From Bog-473 sp963717455 (GTDB taxonomy: Bacteria > Actinomycetota > Acidimicrobiia > Acidimicrobiales > RAAP-2), in contig OY970336.1 of NCBI GenBank assembly GCA_963717455.1, positions 5,456,001-5,520,000 of the forward strand: a stretch of 64,000 bases of DNA, written 5' to 3'. Under the pieces are notes generated by a model. It was not told the origin of the DNA. It made no database searches and saw nothing but the letters and a program-made list of their open reading frames with translations. Below are positions 43,265-52,046 of the stretch, piece after piece (positions within the stretch are counted from its first letter, which is position 1; each line of letters opens with the position of its first letter). Both the position numbers and the translations under genes were made by a program.

Positions 43265-43798
43265 CTACGAGTCACTCCGCAACAACCCAAAAATGAGGCT
43301 GTCATGCCATTCGCCAGCCCGGAAGACCGACTCCCGCAGACGACCTTCGCATCGAAAGCCGCACTTCTCCAGTGCCCTTTGCTCGGCGAGGTTCTCCGAT
43401 TGCGTTCCAGCCCAGATCCGATGGGCTGTTGTCGTAGCGAACAGGTGCTCAACCAGTAGCCGCTGTGCGAGGGTGCCTACACCCTGGCCCCGATGCTCGG
43501 GAAGGAGCAGTACCCCTATCTCCCATACTCCCGCCTGAGTCCCGAGGACACCGTGCCGCCACATCACCCACCCGGCTCCGGCCTCGTCAGTCTGAAGAGA
43601 CACGACCAGGTAGCGGGGGTCCTGATCCAAGAAACCATCCTCTTCCCAACGACGCCGGAATGCTTCCGGAGATCGAAAGCCGAACCACTCGAAGGGTTCC
43701 GCCACCGCTGGGTCGGTCGCAAACTGTGTGAGCAGGTCCAAATCGCCTTCTCGAAATGGCCGGAGGTGGATCGCCGGATCGGACACCTGAATGATCAT
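43265..43798 (-). CDS. GNAT acetyltransferase, RimJ/RimL-like
   Basis: A 177-residue acetyltransferase. IHLRPFREGDLDLLTQF at the start, the acetyl-CoA loop VLLLPEHRGQGVGTLAQRLL (R/QxxGxG/A type) near 105, and the family ending NLAEQRALEKCGFRCEGRLRE with the following HDSLIFGLL. It likely acetylates an amine on a protein N-terminus, antibiotic or metabolite. It is not obviously linked to neighbours in an operon. Confidence 0.85.
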   Translation of the reverse strand: MIIQVSDPAIHLRPFREGDLDLLTQFATDPAVAEPFEWFGFRSPEAFRRRWEEDGFLDQDPRYLVVSLQTDEAGAGWVMWRHGVLGTQAGVWEIGVLLLPEHRGQGVGTLAQRLLVEHLFATTTAHRIWAGTQSENLAEQRALEKCGFRCEGRLRESVFRAGEWHDSLIFGLLRSDS

Positions 43799-43884
43799 TG
43801 CATCCGCGGCTATCCAGCCCCAACCAGATTCAGCCCACTCCCGGCACCGAGGACGCGGGCACCGTAAGGGAGGGCTGCATGGGA

Positions 43885-44334
43885 TCAGGGTTCAGATGCC
43901 ATCCAACGTCCCGGGCTTGGAAGGGTCGCATCACCGTACCCGTTGCAGCGAGCTTCTTTGATCCTCAACTCGAAGAGAACGTAACGGTCTTCTGGTTGGT
44001 ATGTGGCTGCTTCGCTGGCGATGGCGCGCACTTCGGGATCGTCTATCAGCCTGGCTTGCCCGCTGACGAAGAATTCCCCACCTGTGCCAAATGTGTCTGG
44101 CACACCGTTGTGAAGAGCGTACAGCTCTCGTTCGCGGAGGTCTCGGGCCTTTGGCGAGGTCGGCTCCATGAAGACGAAGAGTCGTCCGCCGCCGATAATC
44201 GGAGCGACAGGATGGACCCTAGGCATGCCATCGAGCCGTACGGTTGCCAGGTACGCCGCCGCAGCAGCGAGTCGCTCCGCCCCAAACGCGGCCAGTGTGG
44301 GGGCATCAGCCTCCAAGTCACCCCAGCAAGCCAC
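43885..44334 (-). CDS. Pyridoxamine 5'-phosphate oxidase-like (FMN-binding split barrel) protein
   Basis: A 149-residue protein. AYLATVRLDGMPRVHPVAPIIGGGRLFVFMEPTSPKARDLRE is the split-barrel core typical of F420- or FMN-dependent PPOX-class proteins, followed by FFVSGQARLIDDPEVR. Start GTG 44334 is the first in frame. Such proteins reduce or oxidise small molecules, or bind heme or biliverdin. It lies tail to head with the GNAT gene, 86 bp apart. Confidence 0.8.
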   Translation of the reverse strand: MACWGDLEADAPTLAAFGAERLAAAAAYLATVRLDGMPRVHPVAPIIGGGRLFVFMEPTSPKARDLRERELYALHNGVPDTFGTGGEFFVSGQARLIDDPEVRAIASEAATYQPEDRYVLFELRIKEARCNGYGDATLPSPGRWMASEP

Positions 44335-44505
44335 GAGGCTCAGTCTGTCAGCTACATCACCTTGAAAGAGAGGGCGTAACCGGCCGGCCGAAACCGTCGC
44401 CTCGTCCCGGCGATCTGGTCAGTCACCCAAGTCTGCAATGCGGCGGTCACCCAAGGTCCACCGGGGGACGGTTGACGACCACTCGGCTGGTGGGAGAATG
44501 AGGGG

Positions 44506-44832
44506 GTGCTTCGCCAGCCGATACTCACGCTGAGACGGCGGCTCCTGGTGACCGCACTCGGAGTTGTGCTGGCCGGAGGCACTTGTGCGGCGGTGCTAGT
44601 GCTGCGCGGCCCAACACGGGGACCGGAGACTGCGGGTCAGCGGGACGTCATCCCGCATCTCGTACCCGATGTCGGTCGACTCCATTCGGGGTCGCAGGGA
44701 CCGAGTTCGGCTCCAAAGGTGACGACGGTTAACCCCGGGATCAAGCTGATTCCTTCAGCAGGTGGGCCCGTAAGCCTCTACGGCGGTGCGCCCGGCGGTG
44801 CGACCTTCCTTCCCGCTCACGACAAGGGTTAG
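44506..44832 (+). CDS. Small membrane-anchored hypothetical protein
   Basis: A 108-residue protein starting MLRQPILTLRRRLLVTALGVVLAGGTCAAVLVL, a basic N-terminus and one membrane or signal segment (about 14-33). The rest is a Gly/Ser/Pro-rich external tail without recognisable domains. GTG 44506 is the likely start. The next gene also encodes an exported protein, so the two may form a surface-protein locus. Confidence 0.55.
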   Translation: MLRQPILTLRRRLLVTALGVVLAGGTCAAVLVLRGPTRGPETAGQRDVIPHLVPDVGRLHSGSQGPSSAPKVTTVNPGIKLIPSAGGPVSLYGGAPGGATFLPAHDKG

Positions 44833-44909
44833 GCCCACAGCCTGGGTGCTCTCGCTCCCGGCGCTCGGGGACGTTCGAACCACTCTGCCCGCCTGAGCGT
44901 CTACATGAA

Positions 44910-46267
44910 GTGCGGCTCCGCAGCATTGCTTCCGTGTGGAGGGCGATTCGGATCCACGCTCTGACGATTGTCGCCATCGTCGCAACTGTGTCGATCCCGG
45001 TAGGGGTTGCCGGGACATCAGCGGCGGTCGAGCCGAACTCCAGTTTCGACCCCGCCGATTTCAGCTGCTCACTGCCGTCGCTGCCGCATGGTGTTCGGCA
45101 GACCGCTCACACCAGCACCAGGCTTTCGGGTCCAGCGGTGAGCGCCTTGCGAGGAGGCGCAGCACGCCGCGGTTTCACTCTCGACGGAAACGACCTGGTG
45201 GTCAAACCTCCGCGACCAGGCGATGCCCCGTTTCTCGGTGCGCACCAGGCCCTTTGTGGTGCCATGGCGTCAACGGGCGGGCTGAGTTCGGCGGCGGCAC
45301 AGGGCGTCGCTGTCGGCTACGGCCGGGTCAGCCTCGCCAAGAAGTTCTTTCCCGCCATCACGAGTTTTCCCTACCCAGGGAACGTGGCCGCCCAGAACCC
45401 GACCGTGGCCTCGTTCCACGATCGGCTGGCCTGGCTGGTGGTGGTCCACGAAAATCCCCCTGCGCTCAGCTGCCCGGCCGAGAGCCACCCGGTGCACCTC
45501 GTTCCCCGCCCCGGCGATCACGGCTACGAGGTGTTCATGATCGACGCTCGCAGTGGTACCGACGCGCTCATCTACTGGGAGGGTGGCCCGGGTGGGTGTA
45601 CCTCTGGTGCTCGGGTCGCGCCCCACCCCGGCGTGGCCGGAGAATCCGTCTCGGTGTCCTGGACGCTCGTCTCGCGCAACCCCGACGGCTATTCGGGCAC
45701 GATCGCCGCGACGGCCTTTCCATGCGACAAGGTTCCCGATCCCGTCCTCGTCGACCAAGCCGGTCCCAACGTGGCGGTTGTTGTCACCCAACCGTTCGGT
45801 CAGTGTGGGCAACCCGAGTCGATTCCCATCAGCCTGCACGCGGCGGTCGTGACCGCGAACTTGCCCGCCGTGATCGGCCACGATCCGACGGGGCTGTTGA
45901 CGGGTTTTAGCGCCCGGCCTGCGACCCCCTCAGGAACGACCTCGACGACTACGACGACTGTCCCGCCGCCCTCGTCCCCGTCAACATTTCGACGAGTGGC
46001 CAGACGTTAGATGTGAGCGTCGGCGAAGTCGTCACGATGAATCCGCTGCCCGGGGCCCAAGGGACTTCCTTCACCAATCCGGCTGTTTCGAGCGACCCGG
46101 CTGTCCTGGGTCCTTTGACCTCGAGCCCTCAACCTCTCGTCGCCGAGTTTCGGGCCTGGAAGCCGGGAACCGCGGAGATCACTGTGTCCGAGAGCGACTG
46201 CGTCCACCCCGGCTCAGGTCAGTTGCCTTGCACTGGGGCCTTCGTGGTTTACGTCGTGGTCCATTGA
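44910..46267 (+). CDS. Exported protein with Thr/Pro linker, split by a frameshift
   Basis: The first frame starts at GTG 44910 with a signal-like AIRIHALTIVAIVATVSIPVGVAG and encodes an external domain with four spaced cysteines, then GTTSTTTTTVPPPSSP, and falls into RRVARR and stop. The next frame continues sensibly from VNISTSGQTLDVSVGEVVTMNP to VVYVVVH at 46267. One extra base in the C4 run at 45976-45979 would join them as one protein of about 452 residues with a short C-terminal beta domain after the linker. No sorting motif is present. Confidence 0.6.
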
Positions 46268-46381
46268 GGATTCGCGATCGGAAGGGGTAGCCGACATCGG
46301 GCGTACGGCCTAAGAAGTGGATCGCGGTCGCATCGATCTGGCGGAGTACCGCACATCGTCGACGGGGAGTAAGAAAGACAT

Positions 46382-47944
46382 ATGCGGCGAACGGCGATGC
46401 CGTGGTTGATGCTTGTCTTGGTTGGGGCTTTGACGGCCGGGTCCGCGGCCCTAGGAGTTGTCGAGACGCCCGGACGTGCTGCTAGGGCGACGTCACGCCT
46501 CGCCCCGCCGAGCCCGGCACCGCCCGCCTACAGCGTTCCGGCCTACACCGCGCCCACACCGACGACGGTGCCCGCGGGTCCGCCAAGCCCACCCGCGCCC
46601 GGGCCCCTCGCTACCAACGGCAGCGCCTGGGCCGGCCATGGCGACCTCGCCTTCGTCTCTCGGGGCCAACTCGCCGTGCTCGATGACGCGGGGAGGCTCT
46701 CGACGATCACCGGACCGCCGGCCGGCGGTTACGACAGCAGCCCGTCGTGGTCGATGGACGGTCAGTGGCTGGGCTTTCTCCATACCGCTACCTATTCGGG
46801 CGTCGACATCCCCGCACCAACGCTTTGGCTGGTGGCGGCTGGCTCCACGGTTGCCCACGAGGTCACACCGGAGGGAGTGGCCATGTTCGCCTGGTCGCCG
46901 GTGACCGCAGAGATGTCCTTCGCCGTCGCGACCTCGACCAATGGCACCGTGCCGGTGCCGGAGAACCTCTACCTCGAACGACCCGGTTCGAGCCCCGTCC
47001 CGCTTCCGATCGGCACGGGCAACGGCGTCGAGGATCTGGCCTGGTCACCTGACGGACGCCAGATCGCCTTCGACGACGCCGAATTTGCCTCGCCGGCGAC
47101 CACGACCGGCCCTGCCACCCCGGCCGCCGGGCAGCTTGGCGTCATTTCCCCGGCTGGCGGCAGTGCCGACATCGTGTACCGCCTCCCCGGGAGCGACATC
47201 CGTCTGGCTGCTTGGTGGCCCCAGGGCGGAGGTCTGCTCTTCTGGGAGGCCCCGGGTTTCGCGGAAGCCGCCGACGGGCTCACCCTCTACAGCCTCGCGT
47301 CGCAAAGCACGACGCCGGTGCCTCTCCTCCCTTCGCTCGCCGGACCCATCTGGGTCGTCCCAGAACCCGGGGGTGATGCCGTCGCCGTGGTGGCCGGAAT
47401 CGGCCGGAGCATCTGGAGCACCGGACGCGACGTCGAGCGCTGTATCTTCCCTTCGGCTCAGTGCGTCCCGGTCAAGGTGCCCCCCGACACCGAGTCGCTG
47501 GCACCGAGTTGGACGGCGTCAGGAGCCCTCCTCTTCTCCGAAGCATCGACGTCGGCGCCCTTTGGCTCTGAAGGCAACGCGTTCTGGAGCTCGGGCTACC
47601 TGGCGCAGTGGAACGCCACCAACACCGAATGGGGGCTCACCCCTACCGGGACGCAGGGCCGTCTGGCTGGCGCACCGCCGGGCACCGTCTTGGCATTGCC
47701 GGCCGCCGCGGGAAGCTCGGTCCTCTACGTGGCCGACGACGAGCTGTGGTTGGCTGACACCTCGTCGTTGGCACCCGCGGTCATGGCCGCCGGTCCGCTC
47801 TATTCGAGCGTCGCACCAAACGGCTACTACGGAGAAGTCGACTGGTCGGCGAGCTTCTCGTGGTCACTCGCTCCCGTCGCACGCCAGGTCTCAGCACAGC
47901 TCATCGGAGAGGTGCTCGCCCCCTCAGGAACGGTCATCCCCTGA
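46382..47944 (+). CDS. Secreted TolB-like beta-propeller protein
   Basis: A 520-residue protein. Signal peptide MRRTAMPWLMLVLVGALTAGSAA, then a Pro/Ala-rich linker (APPSPAPPAYSVP) up to about 80, then WD-like blades with SPSWSMDGQWLGFL, DLAWSPDGRQIAFDD and RLAAWWPQGGGLLF, a TolB/DPP-IV N-terminal-type propeller. No catalytic residues are seen. It follows the exported protein by 114 bp in the same direction. Likely a surface binding or scaffolding protein; cargo of the mobile region. Confidence 0.75.
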   Translation: MRRTAMPWLMLVLVGALTAGSAALGVVETPGRAARATSRLAPPSPAPPAYSVPAYTAPTPTTVPAGPPSPPAPGPLATNGSAWAGHGDLAFVSRGQLAVLDDAGRLSTITGPPAGGYDSSPSWSMDGQWLGFLHTATYSGVDIPAPTLWLVAAGSTVAHEVTPEGVAMFAWSPVTAEMSFAVATSTNGTVPVPENLYLERPGSSPVPLPIGTGNGVEDLAWSPDGRQIAFDDAEFASPATTTGPATPAAGQLGVISPAGGSADIVYRLPGSDIRLAAWWPQGGGLLFWEAPGFAEAADGLTLYSLASQSTTPVPLLPSLAGPIWVVPEPGGDAVAVVAGIGRSIWSTGRDVERCIFPSAQCVPVKVPPDTESLAPSWTASGALLFSEASTSAPFGSEGNAFWSSGYLAQWNATNTEWGLTPTGTQGRLAGAPPGTVLALPAAAGSSVLYVADDELWLADTSSLAPAVMAAGPLYSSVAPNGYYGEVDWSASFSWSLAPVARQVSAQLIGEVLAPSGTVIP

Positions 47945-48475
47945 GGCAGGCCAAACCTTCACACAAGCTTCCTCCACTTTCGAACGTGGGAAAGTCCTGG
48001 CCAAATGCCGAACCGGGCGCATGCAACTTTCGCGATCGTCGGTGCCGTTTGGGATGAAGCATGCATCCCAGCAGTACGAACCGGGCACTGAACCGTGGTC
48101 ATCCTCCGTCGCCATCGCCTCGGTCCGGAGGTTGGAAAGCATTCAGTAAACCCATGTCTCGTGACCGATGTCCGAAACATGGTTCAGGCGACGAACCCCC
48201 AGTTCAGAGGGTCAGCTCGCCCTAAAGGCTCAGGTTGACTGGCTCAGCTTCAGGCGGATCCACTGCAGTCGGTCAGGTGCTCACGACAGCAAGCAGACGG
48301 TAAATGTTGGTAGGCGCTCTGCGTGGCGAAACCGATGCGTTCGGGGGCACCCTCACGCCTCTCGCGTCATCTCAGGTCGGAAGTCCCGCCGCAGTCCAGG
48401 CATCCAATGCCCAGTCGATGTTGTGAGGTGCCAGATCGTGCTAGTCGCGGCGTTCGGGCGTCGAGGTAAACGTAC
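47945..48475. other. Intergenic stretch holding structured repeat copy 2
   Basis: No convincing gene is seen on either strand. The only clear content is the repeat at 48132-48207 and the 11-mer GCAGTCGGTCA at 48265-48275, shared with the region after copy 1. Confidence 0.5.
48132..48207 (+). repeat. Structured repeat, copy 2
   Basis: Block A (48132-48160) differs from copy 1 by one base. Block B (48192-48207) differs by one base. The spacer is not conserved in sequence but can fold: ACCGATGT pairs with ACATGGT (one bulge), loop CCGAA, and GGTTC pairs with GAACC across a 7-nt loop. A different hairpin with the same position is available in copy 1, suggesting structure is what is kept. Confidence 0.75.
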
Positions 48476-50068
48476 TTACGGGAGAGCTCTCTGCTCGTAG
48501 CGGTAGACAGGTGTCGAGGGTGCGCTCTGAGCACCACCACCAAGGGCCAGGCACGCTGACGTCGCCGGACAACTGATGTCTCCGACGCCGAGAAAGGATT
48601 GTCCCAAATAGTTCGGCGCATCGGCCGGGATGGAAAAGGTGGCCTTGGTCCAGGTCACCCCGCCGTTCGTGGTCCCCACCATGACTGGTGATCCGTCATC
48701 GTGGACATTGCCGATGACCTGTGGAACTGCCTCTTGCCCCGCGGTCCAGCAAACTGTCGCGCTGGCACACGAGAGGCTGAACAGTTGGGGCAGCGGAACG
48801 TCGGTCGGCAAAGGCCGCGACTGCCACGTCGCCCCCCCGTCTGAACTGGTCACAACCGCGCTGATCAAACGGTTCGGACTTGTGTCGCAAGAGTCGTGGC
48901 CCGGTGGCGGAATGACGTGTGGTGGTGTTCCCTGACAAAGCTCTGGGTTGGGAATGCTGGTTACCCCAATCGCCATGCAGTCTCGTGCGTCCGCACACGA
49001 GACAGCCGAGGGCTCCGGAGCAAACCCAAAATTCTGCGGTAACGATCCCGTTTCCCAGCTTCGACCCCCGTTGCCCGACCTGAGAACGAACCCTGCTGCG
49101 GAAGTCCCTCGGAAGATTCCCGAGTAGCCCACAGCGACACACGTCTGGTCGGCAGGGCACGAAAGCGCCACGACTGTGCCGGCAAGTGGAACAGATGTCG
49201 GTGTCCAAGACGCGCCGCCGTCTTCTGTGCGCACGATCGAAGAGTGCGTGTCCGGCGACTCCGGGGAACCCAGTACCCCGACGCATACGGCAGTCGAGCG
49301 GCAGACCACGGCTGTGAGGGAATCCGTTCCCGACATCGGCTCCACTCCCCATTGGTGTCCGCCGTCGACCGTGACCGCGAACGCGGGCCGCCCCCTTTGC
49401 CTGCCGCCAAGGCCACAAGTCTCGTCAGTCGGGCAAGAAAGATGCGACGTTGGTACGAACCCCGTCGGCATGGGGAGGACTGACCAGGTCGTACCCAGAT
49501 CAGCGGAGACATAGAGCGAGACGTTCTGAGGTGGTGTTCCCCCTTTCGGAGAGGCGTAGCGAATCGCTAGCGCGTAGCAAGTAGTCACCGTCGGACAAGT
49601 CAATTGGGCTGGAGGCGGTCCCGAGGTGTTGACATGCCATCCTTGATCGACCACGAGACCCACCAATTGCCACTTGGCAGAACCTTGACTCGTCGAAGGT
49701 TGCAGCGTCACTGGCAGCTGTCGGGCGGCGTGCCACGCAGTGATGCGAGCGCCGTTGGGCAGAGAGTCCTTGGGGCTCGGTGCGCGGGTCGTGAGCCCGA
49801 GCACCAGACCGACGGCAAGAAGCACGAGGGCACCTGCGATCGTCATCAGGATTACGAGCCGTGGCCGCTTCGATCGGTCGGAGCGAAAATCCGCCGTACC
49901 CGTCAGCGGTGAGGTGGAGTCTTCTCCACCGTGCTCCTGATTGGCAACGAGGTGGCCTGACACGATCGCCTCGGCAAGTTCGTCAAAGGCTGGAGCGGCG
50001 CTGAGGCCTTCGATGTCCACTGGGCGGACGGGATCAGCCGCTCGAAGGACTGTCAGCGAGTTCTTCAT
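48476..50068 (-). CDS. Membrane-anchored BNR/YCF48-like beta-propeller protein
   Basis: A 530-residue protein. The N-terminus is cytoplasmic (ADPVRPVDIEGLSAAPAFDEL), with one membrane helix LVILMTIAGALVLLAVGLVLGL near 92-113. The external part repeats a blade unit about five times: LSCPTxxxC..., followed by SxDGGxxW, for example TCPTVTTCYALAIRY, SCPTDETCGLGG and SCPADQTCVAVGYSG, each with a Cys pair and TSDGGATW-like Asp-box. ATG 50068 overlaps the sigma gene stop (ATGA). An anti-sigma or surface sensor role is inferred from that coupling. Confidence 0.75.
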   Translation of the reverse strand: MKNSLTVLRAADPVRPVDIEGLSAAPAFDELAEAIVSGHLVANQEHGGEDSTSPLTGTADFRSDRSKRPRLVILMTIAGALVLLAVGLVLGLTTRAPSPKDSLPNGARITAWHAARQLPVTLQPSTSQGSAKWQLVGLVVDQGWHVNTSGPPPAQLTCPTVTTCYALAIRYASPKGGTPPQNVSLYVSADLGTTWSVLPMPTGFVPTSHLSCPTDETCGLGGRQRGRPAFAVTVDGGHQWGVEPMSGTDSLTAVVCRSTAVCVGVLGSPESPDTHSSIVRTEDGGASWTPTSVPLAGTVVALSCPADQTCVAVGYSGIFRGTSAAGFVLRSGNGGRSWETGSLPQNFGFAPEPSAVSCADARDCMAIGVTSIPNPELCQGTPPHVIPPPGHDSCDTSPNRLISAVVTSSDGGATWQSRPLPTDVPLPQLFSLSCASATVCWTAGQEAVPQVIGNVHDDGSPVMVGTTNGGVTWTKATFSIPADAPNYLGQSFLGVGDISCPATSACLALGGGAQSAPSTPVYRYEQRALP

Positions 50069-50610
50069 AGCTCTGGTGCCTCCTGCAATTTTTGTGAGGC
50101 TTTCGGCGTGGCCATCGAGTCGTTGGTCCAAGCGTCGTTGAGACGTGCACGAGCTCGGTGAAGTCGGATCCGAGCTGCGGTTGGACTACAGGAGATGACC
50201 CACCCGATCTGTTGTGAGGTGAGGCCATCCCAAGCCGCGAGCATCAGGATCTCGCGGTCGTCTACCGACAGCTGCTGTAGCGCGGCCAGGGCCGAGAGTC
50301 GCCCAGAATCCGGTTCGGACTCCACTGTCCTTGACATCGCCAGCTGTTGTGCAAGTCGCTGGACAACGGCGGACTGGGTTGAGTCACGTCTCACCCGATT
50401 GGCGATAACCCAGCGAGCCACTGTGTAGAGCCACGGCACCTCGCGCTCTCCGGGGGGAATGTCATCGATACGACGCCATGCGATCGCAAAGGTCTCGGCA
50501 ACCACATCCGCCGTGTCCTCTCTATTGGTGGTCCTCCGCATGGCGTAGGCAACGACCCGAGCGCGCGCCGTGTCATAGAGACGACGAAATCGCTCTTCGT
50601 GTGATTCCAC
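50065..50610 (-). CDS. ECF-type RNA polymerase sigma factor, second copy
   Basis: A 181-residue sigma factor. Region 2: RLYDTARARVVAYAMRRTTNREDTADVVAETFAIAWRRI and VPWLYTVARWVIANRVRR; region 4: DREILMLAAWDGLTSQQIGWVISCSPTAARIRLHRARARL. GTG 50610 begins at ESHEERFRRLYD; the frame is open further upstream but unlike the family. The stop overlaps the start of the anchored propeller protein, the same arrangement as the pair at 41434-42992. The two sigma factors are related in layout but not close copies. Confidence 0.8.
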   Translation of the reverse strand: MESHEERFRRLYDTARARVVAYAMRRTTNREDTADVVAETFAIAWRRIDDIPPGEREVPWLYTVARWVIANRVRRDSTQSAVVQRLAQQLAMSRTVESEPDSGRLSALAALQQLSVDDREILMLAAWDGLTSQQIGWVISCSPTAARIRLHRARARLNDAWTNDSMATPKASQKLQEAPEL

Positions 50611-50842
50611 CCGGTCTCTCCTTACCCTGCCCCCATATATGTCACGGAAAGGCACCGTGTTTCAGGGCTCCTAGACGAGTAGTTGTGCAATCAGTGACCA
50701 TTCGGAATCTGCGTAGACCGCAGGGCTGCACCCACTCCCAACTTGGCTCGGCCCTCGCGATTCAGCGCGTAAATCCAGCCGAGGATCCGTCTCCCCCTAA
50801 AGGGAACGGAAGCCATAGACGATGGAAAGGAGACACCGCGCC

Positions 50843-51727
50843 CTACGTAATACGCCTGTCGGGCCACACGATGAGGGCCTCAGGTTCATTGCAGCCTTTT
50901 CTCTGCCGTTCGATGCGGTTGGCGTCGCCCAACAGGGACTCACCGAGGTCCTCCCAGAGATGCTCGGGGACTCCGGGTCTCGGCACCACCCGGCGGAACG
51001 CCGCGTGGGCGACGAGATCGGCCCACTGCATGAGGTAGCTGTGCTGAGAATCCCTGGGAAGAGGATCGTCCACCAGGCCACCAAACGGGACCCTCTGTGA
51101 CGCCCCTCCGCCATACGCCGACGGGGCATAGGCGAACCGCCGCCTTTTCCTCGCAATCCGGCGGACGGTCAGGGGGTTGCCGTCGTCCGGCATGAGAATG
51201 CATTGCGACGTCTCGTATTTGCAGAACCGCTCGAGGCGCTCGAGGAGCGTGTTCCAGCAATCCTCCACCGCCGATTCCTTCAGCTTGTCGTGCTGGCGAT
51301 CAGGCACGACGACTCCGAGCGTGCGGACGGTGGGCGCCAGGGCGTCAAGCTGCTGCAGCGCTGCACGAAAAATACCGTGACGTGAACGCGTGGTTACTTT
51401 GGTCCGGCGCCACGCTCCTTTCCCGTTTCGAGGAACGAGATGGTTCGCCTTCAGCTCGGACCTCATCCGGAATTCATGTCGCTTGGAGAGCTCAGACCGA
51501 AAGGCCACGAGAGTGTCGTGCACGGTCAACCACTGATCGACGGGAACCAGGATGCAGCCAAGGGCCATGCTGGCCTCGTCCCCTGAATCGTCGATGTAGG
51601 CCAGATGTGCGATCGGGCGACCATAGACGCCCCGGACAAAAAGTCGCCCCCCACGACGAAGGTGGGGGGCTAGAAGACCGCCACGGACAAAAGGCCCGCT
51701 TAAGTCCTCGTAACGAGTGTAACGCAA
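50843..51727 (-). CDS. DUF3800 protein (RNase H-like fold), start uncertain
   Basis: A DUF3800 protein with the hallmark AHLAYIDDSGDEASMALGCILVP near its start (conserved D-D/E of this RNase H-like family), FRSELSKRHEFRMRSELKA, and DLVAHAAFRRV near the C-terminus with a late Asp. DUF3800 genes are common in mobile and defence regions; activity is not established. No ATG or GTG lies in frame close to YIDDSG. The TTG at 51727 would place the terminator-like hairpin 51638-51670 inside the gene, so the true start is probably nearer 51630. Confidence 0.7.
   Translation of the reverse strand: MRYTRYEDLSGPFVRGGLLAPHLRRGGRLFVRGVYGRPIAHLAYIDDSGDEASMALGCILVPVDQWLTVHDTLVAFRSELSKRHEFRMRSELKANHLVPRNGKGAWRRTKVTTRSRHGIFRAALQQLDALAPTVRTLGVVVPDRQHDKLKESAVEDCWNTLLERLERFCKYETSQCILMPDDGNPLTVRRIARKRRRFAYAPSAYGGGASQRVPFGGLVDDPLPRDSQHSYLMQWADLVAHAAFRRVVPRPGVPEHLWEDLGESLLGDANRIERQRKGCNEPEALIVWPDRRIT
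51638..51670 (-). terminator. Rho-independent terminator or attenuator hairpin
   Basis: Stem GCCCCCCAC/GTGGGGGGC (51646-51654 with 51662-51670), nine perfect pairs, loop of seven, then TTTTT on the minus strand at 51642-51638. It is oriented leftwards just upstream of the conserved part of the DUF3800 protein. It may end transcription coming from the right or attenuate the DUF3800 gene. Confidence 0.7.
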
Positions 51728-52046
51728 GTGATCTTGCCTATCGCGGCATCAATTATCCCTGGTCAAGCTCGATTTTTCATACCGCGACACCCAGGCAGGG
51801 CCCTTTGTCACCGACCTTGGAAAAGATTCTATAAACCCATGGCTCGGGTCAACCCCCGGGAACTAGTCGTTTGGCGCATAACCACAGATCAGCCAGGTGG
51901 TCGGCCGATAAGGGCGTGCAGCTCGTCGAGGGTAGATCAGGGGTACCACCGCCGCCTCGCTGACCTCTCATGTGAGAGACGGCCCCACTCGGCGACCGTT
52001 CTCCGGGCAAAGACGGCAAAGTGCCGAAAACAGGAGCGGAGTCGCC
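51728..52046. other. Intergenic stretch containing repeat copy 3
   Basis: A frame open across this stretch has low protein-like quality (basic, no motifs) and is not called. The clear content is the short repeat at 51817-51845. Confidence 0.5.
51817..51845 (+). repeat. Structured repeat, copy 3 (block A only)
   Basis: TTGGAAAAGATTC followed by TATAAACCCATGGCTC matches copy 1 block A at 25 of 29 bases. Block B is not recognisable downstream. Same orientation as copies 1 and 2. It sits near the border between the sigma/anchor region and the lower-GC defence-like region. Confidence 0.6.

Noticed and set aside
43073..43867. Plus-strand frames around the GNAT gene
   Set aside because: They mirror the well-supported acetyltransferase on the other strand and show no motifs.
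48181..48207. Possible tRNA T-arm (GGTTC...GAACC, 7-nt loop)
   Set aside because: The loop does not start with TTC and no acceptor or anticodon arms can be drawn. It is treated as part of the repeat's hairpins.
48168..48500. A 110-residue frame next to repeat copy 2
   Set aside because: Basic, no motifs, overlaps the repeat hairpins and the end of the propeller gene.
41105..51845. Integron cassette array with attC sites
   Set aside because: The repeats are hairpin-forming, but the spacing (3.7-7 kb) is far too long, the attC core triplets are not clear and there is no integron integrase in the window.
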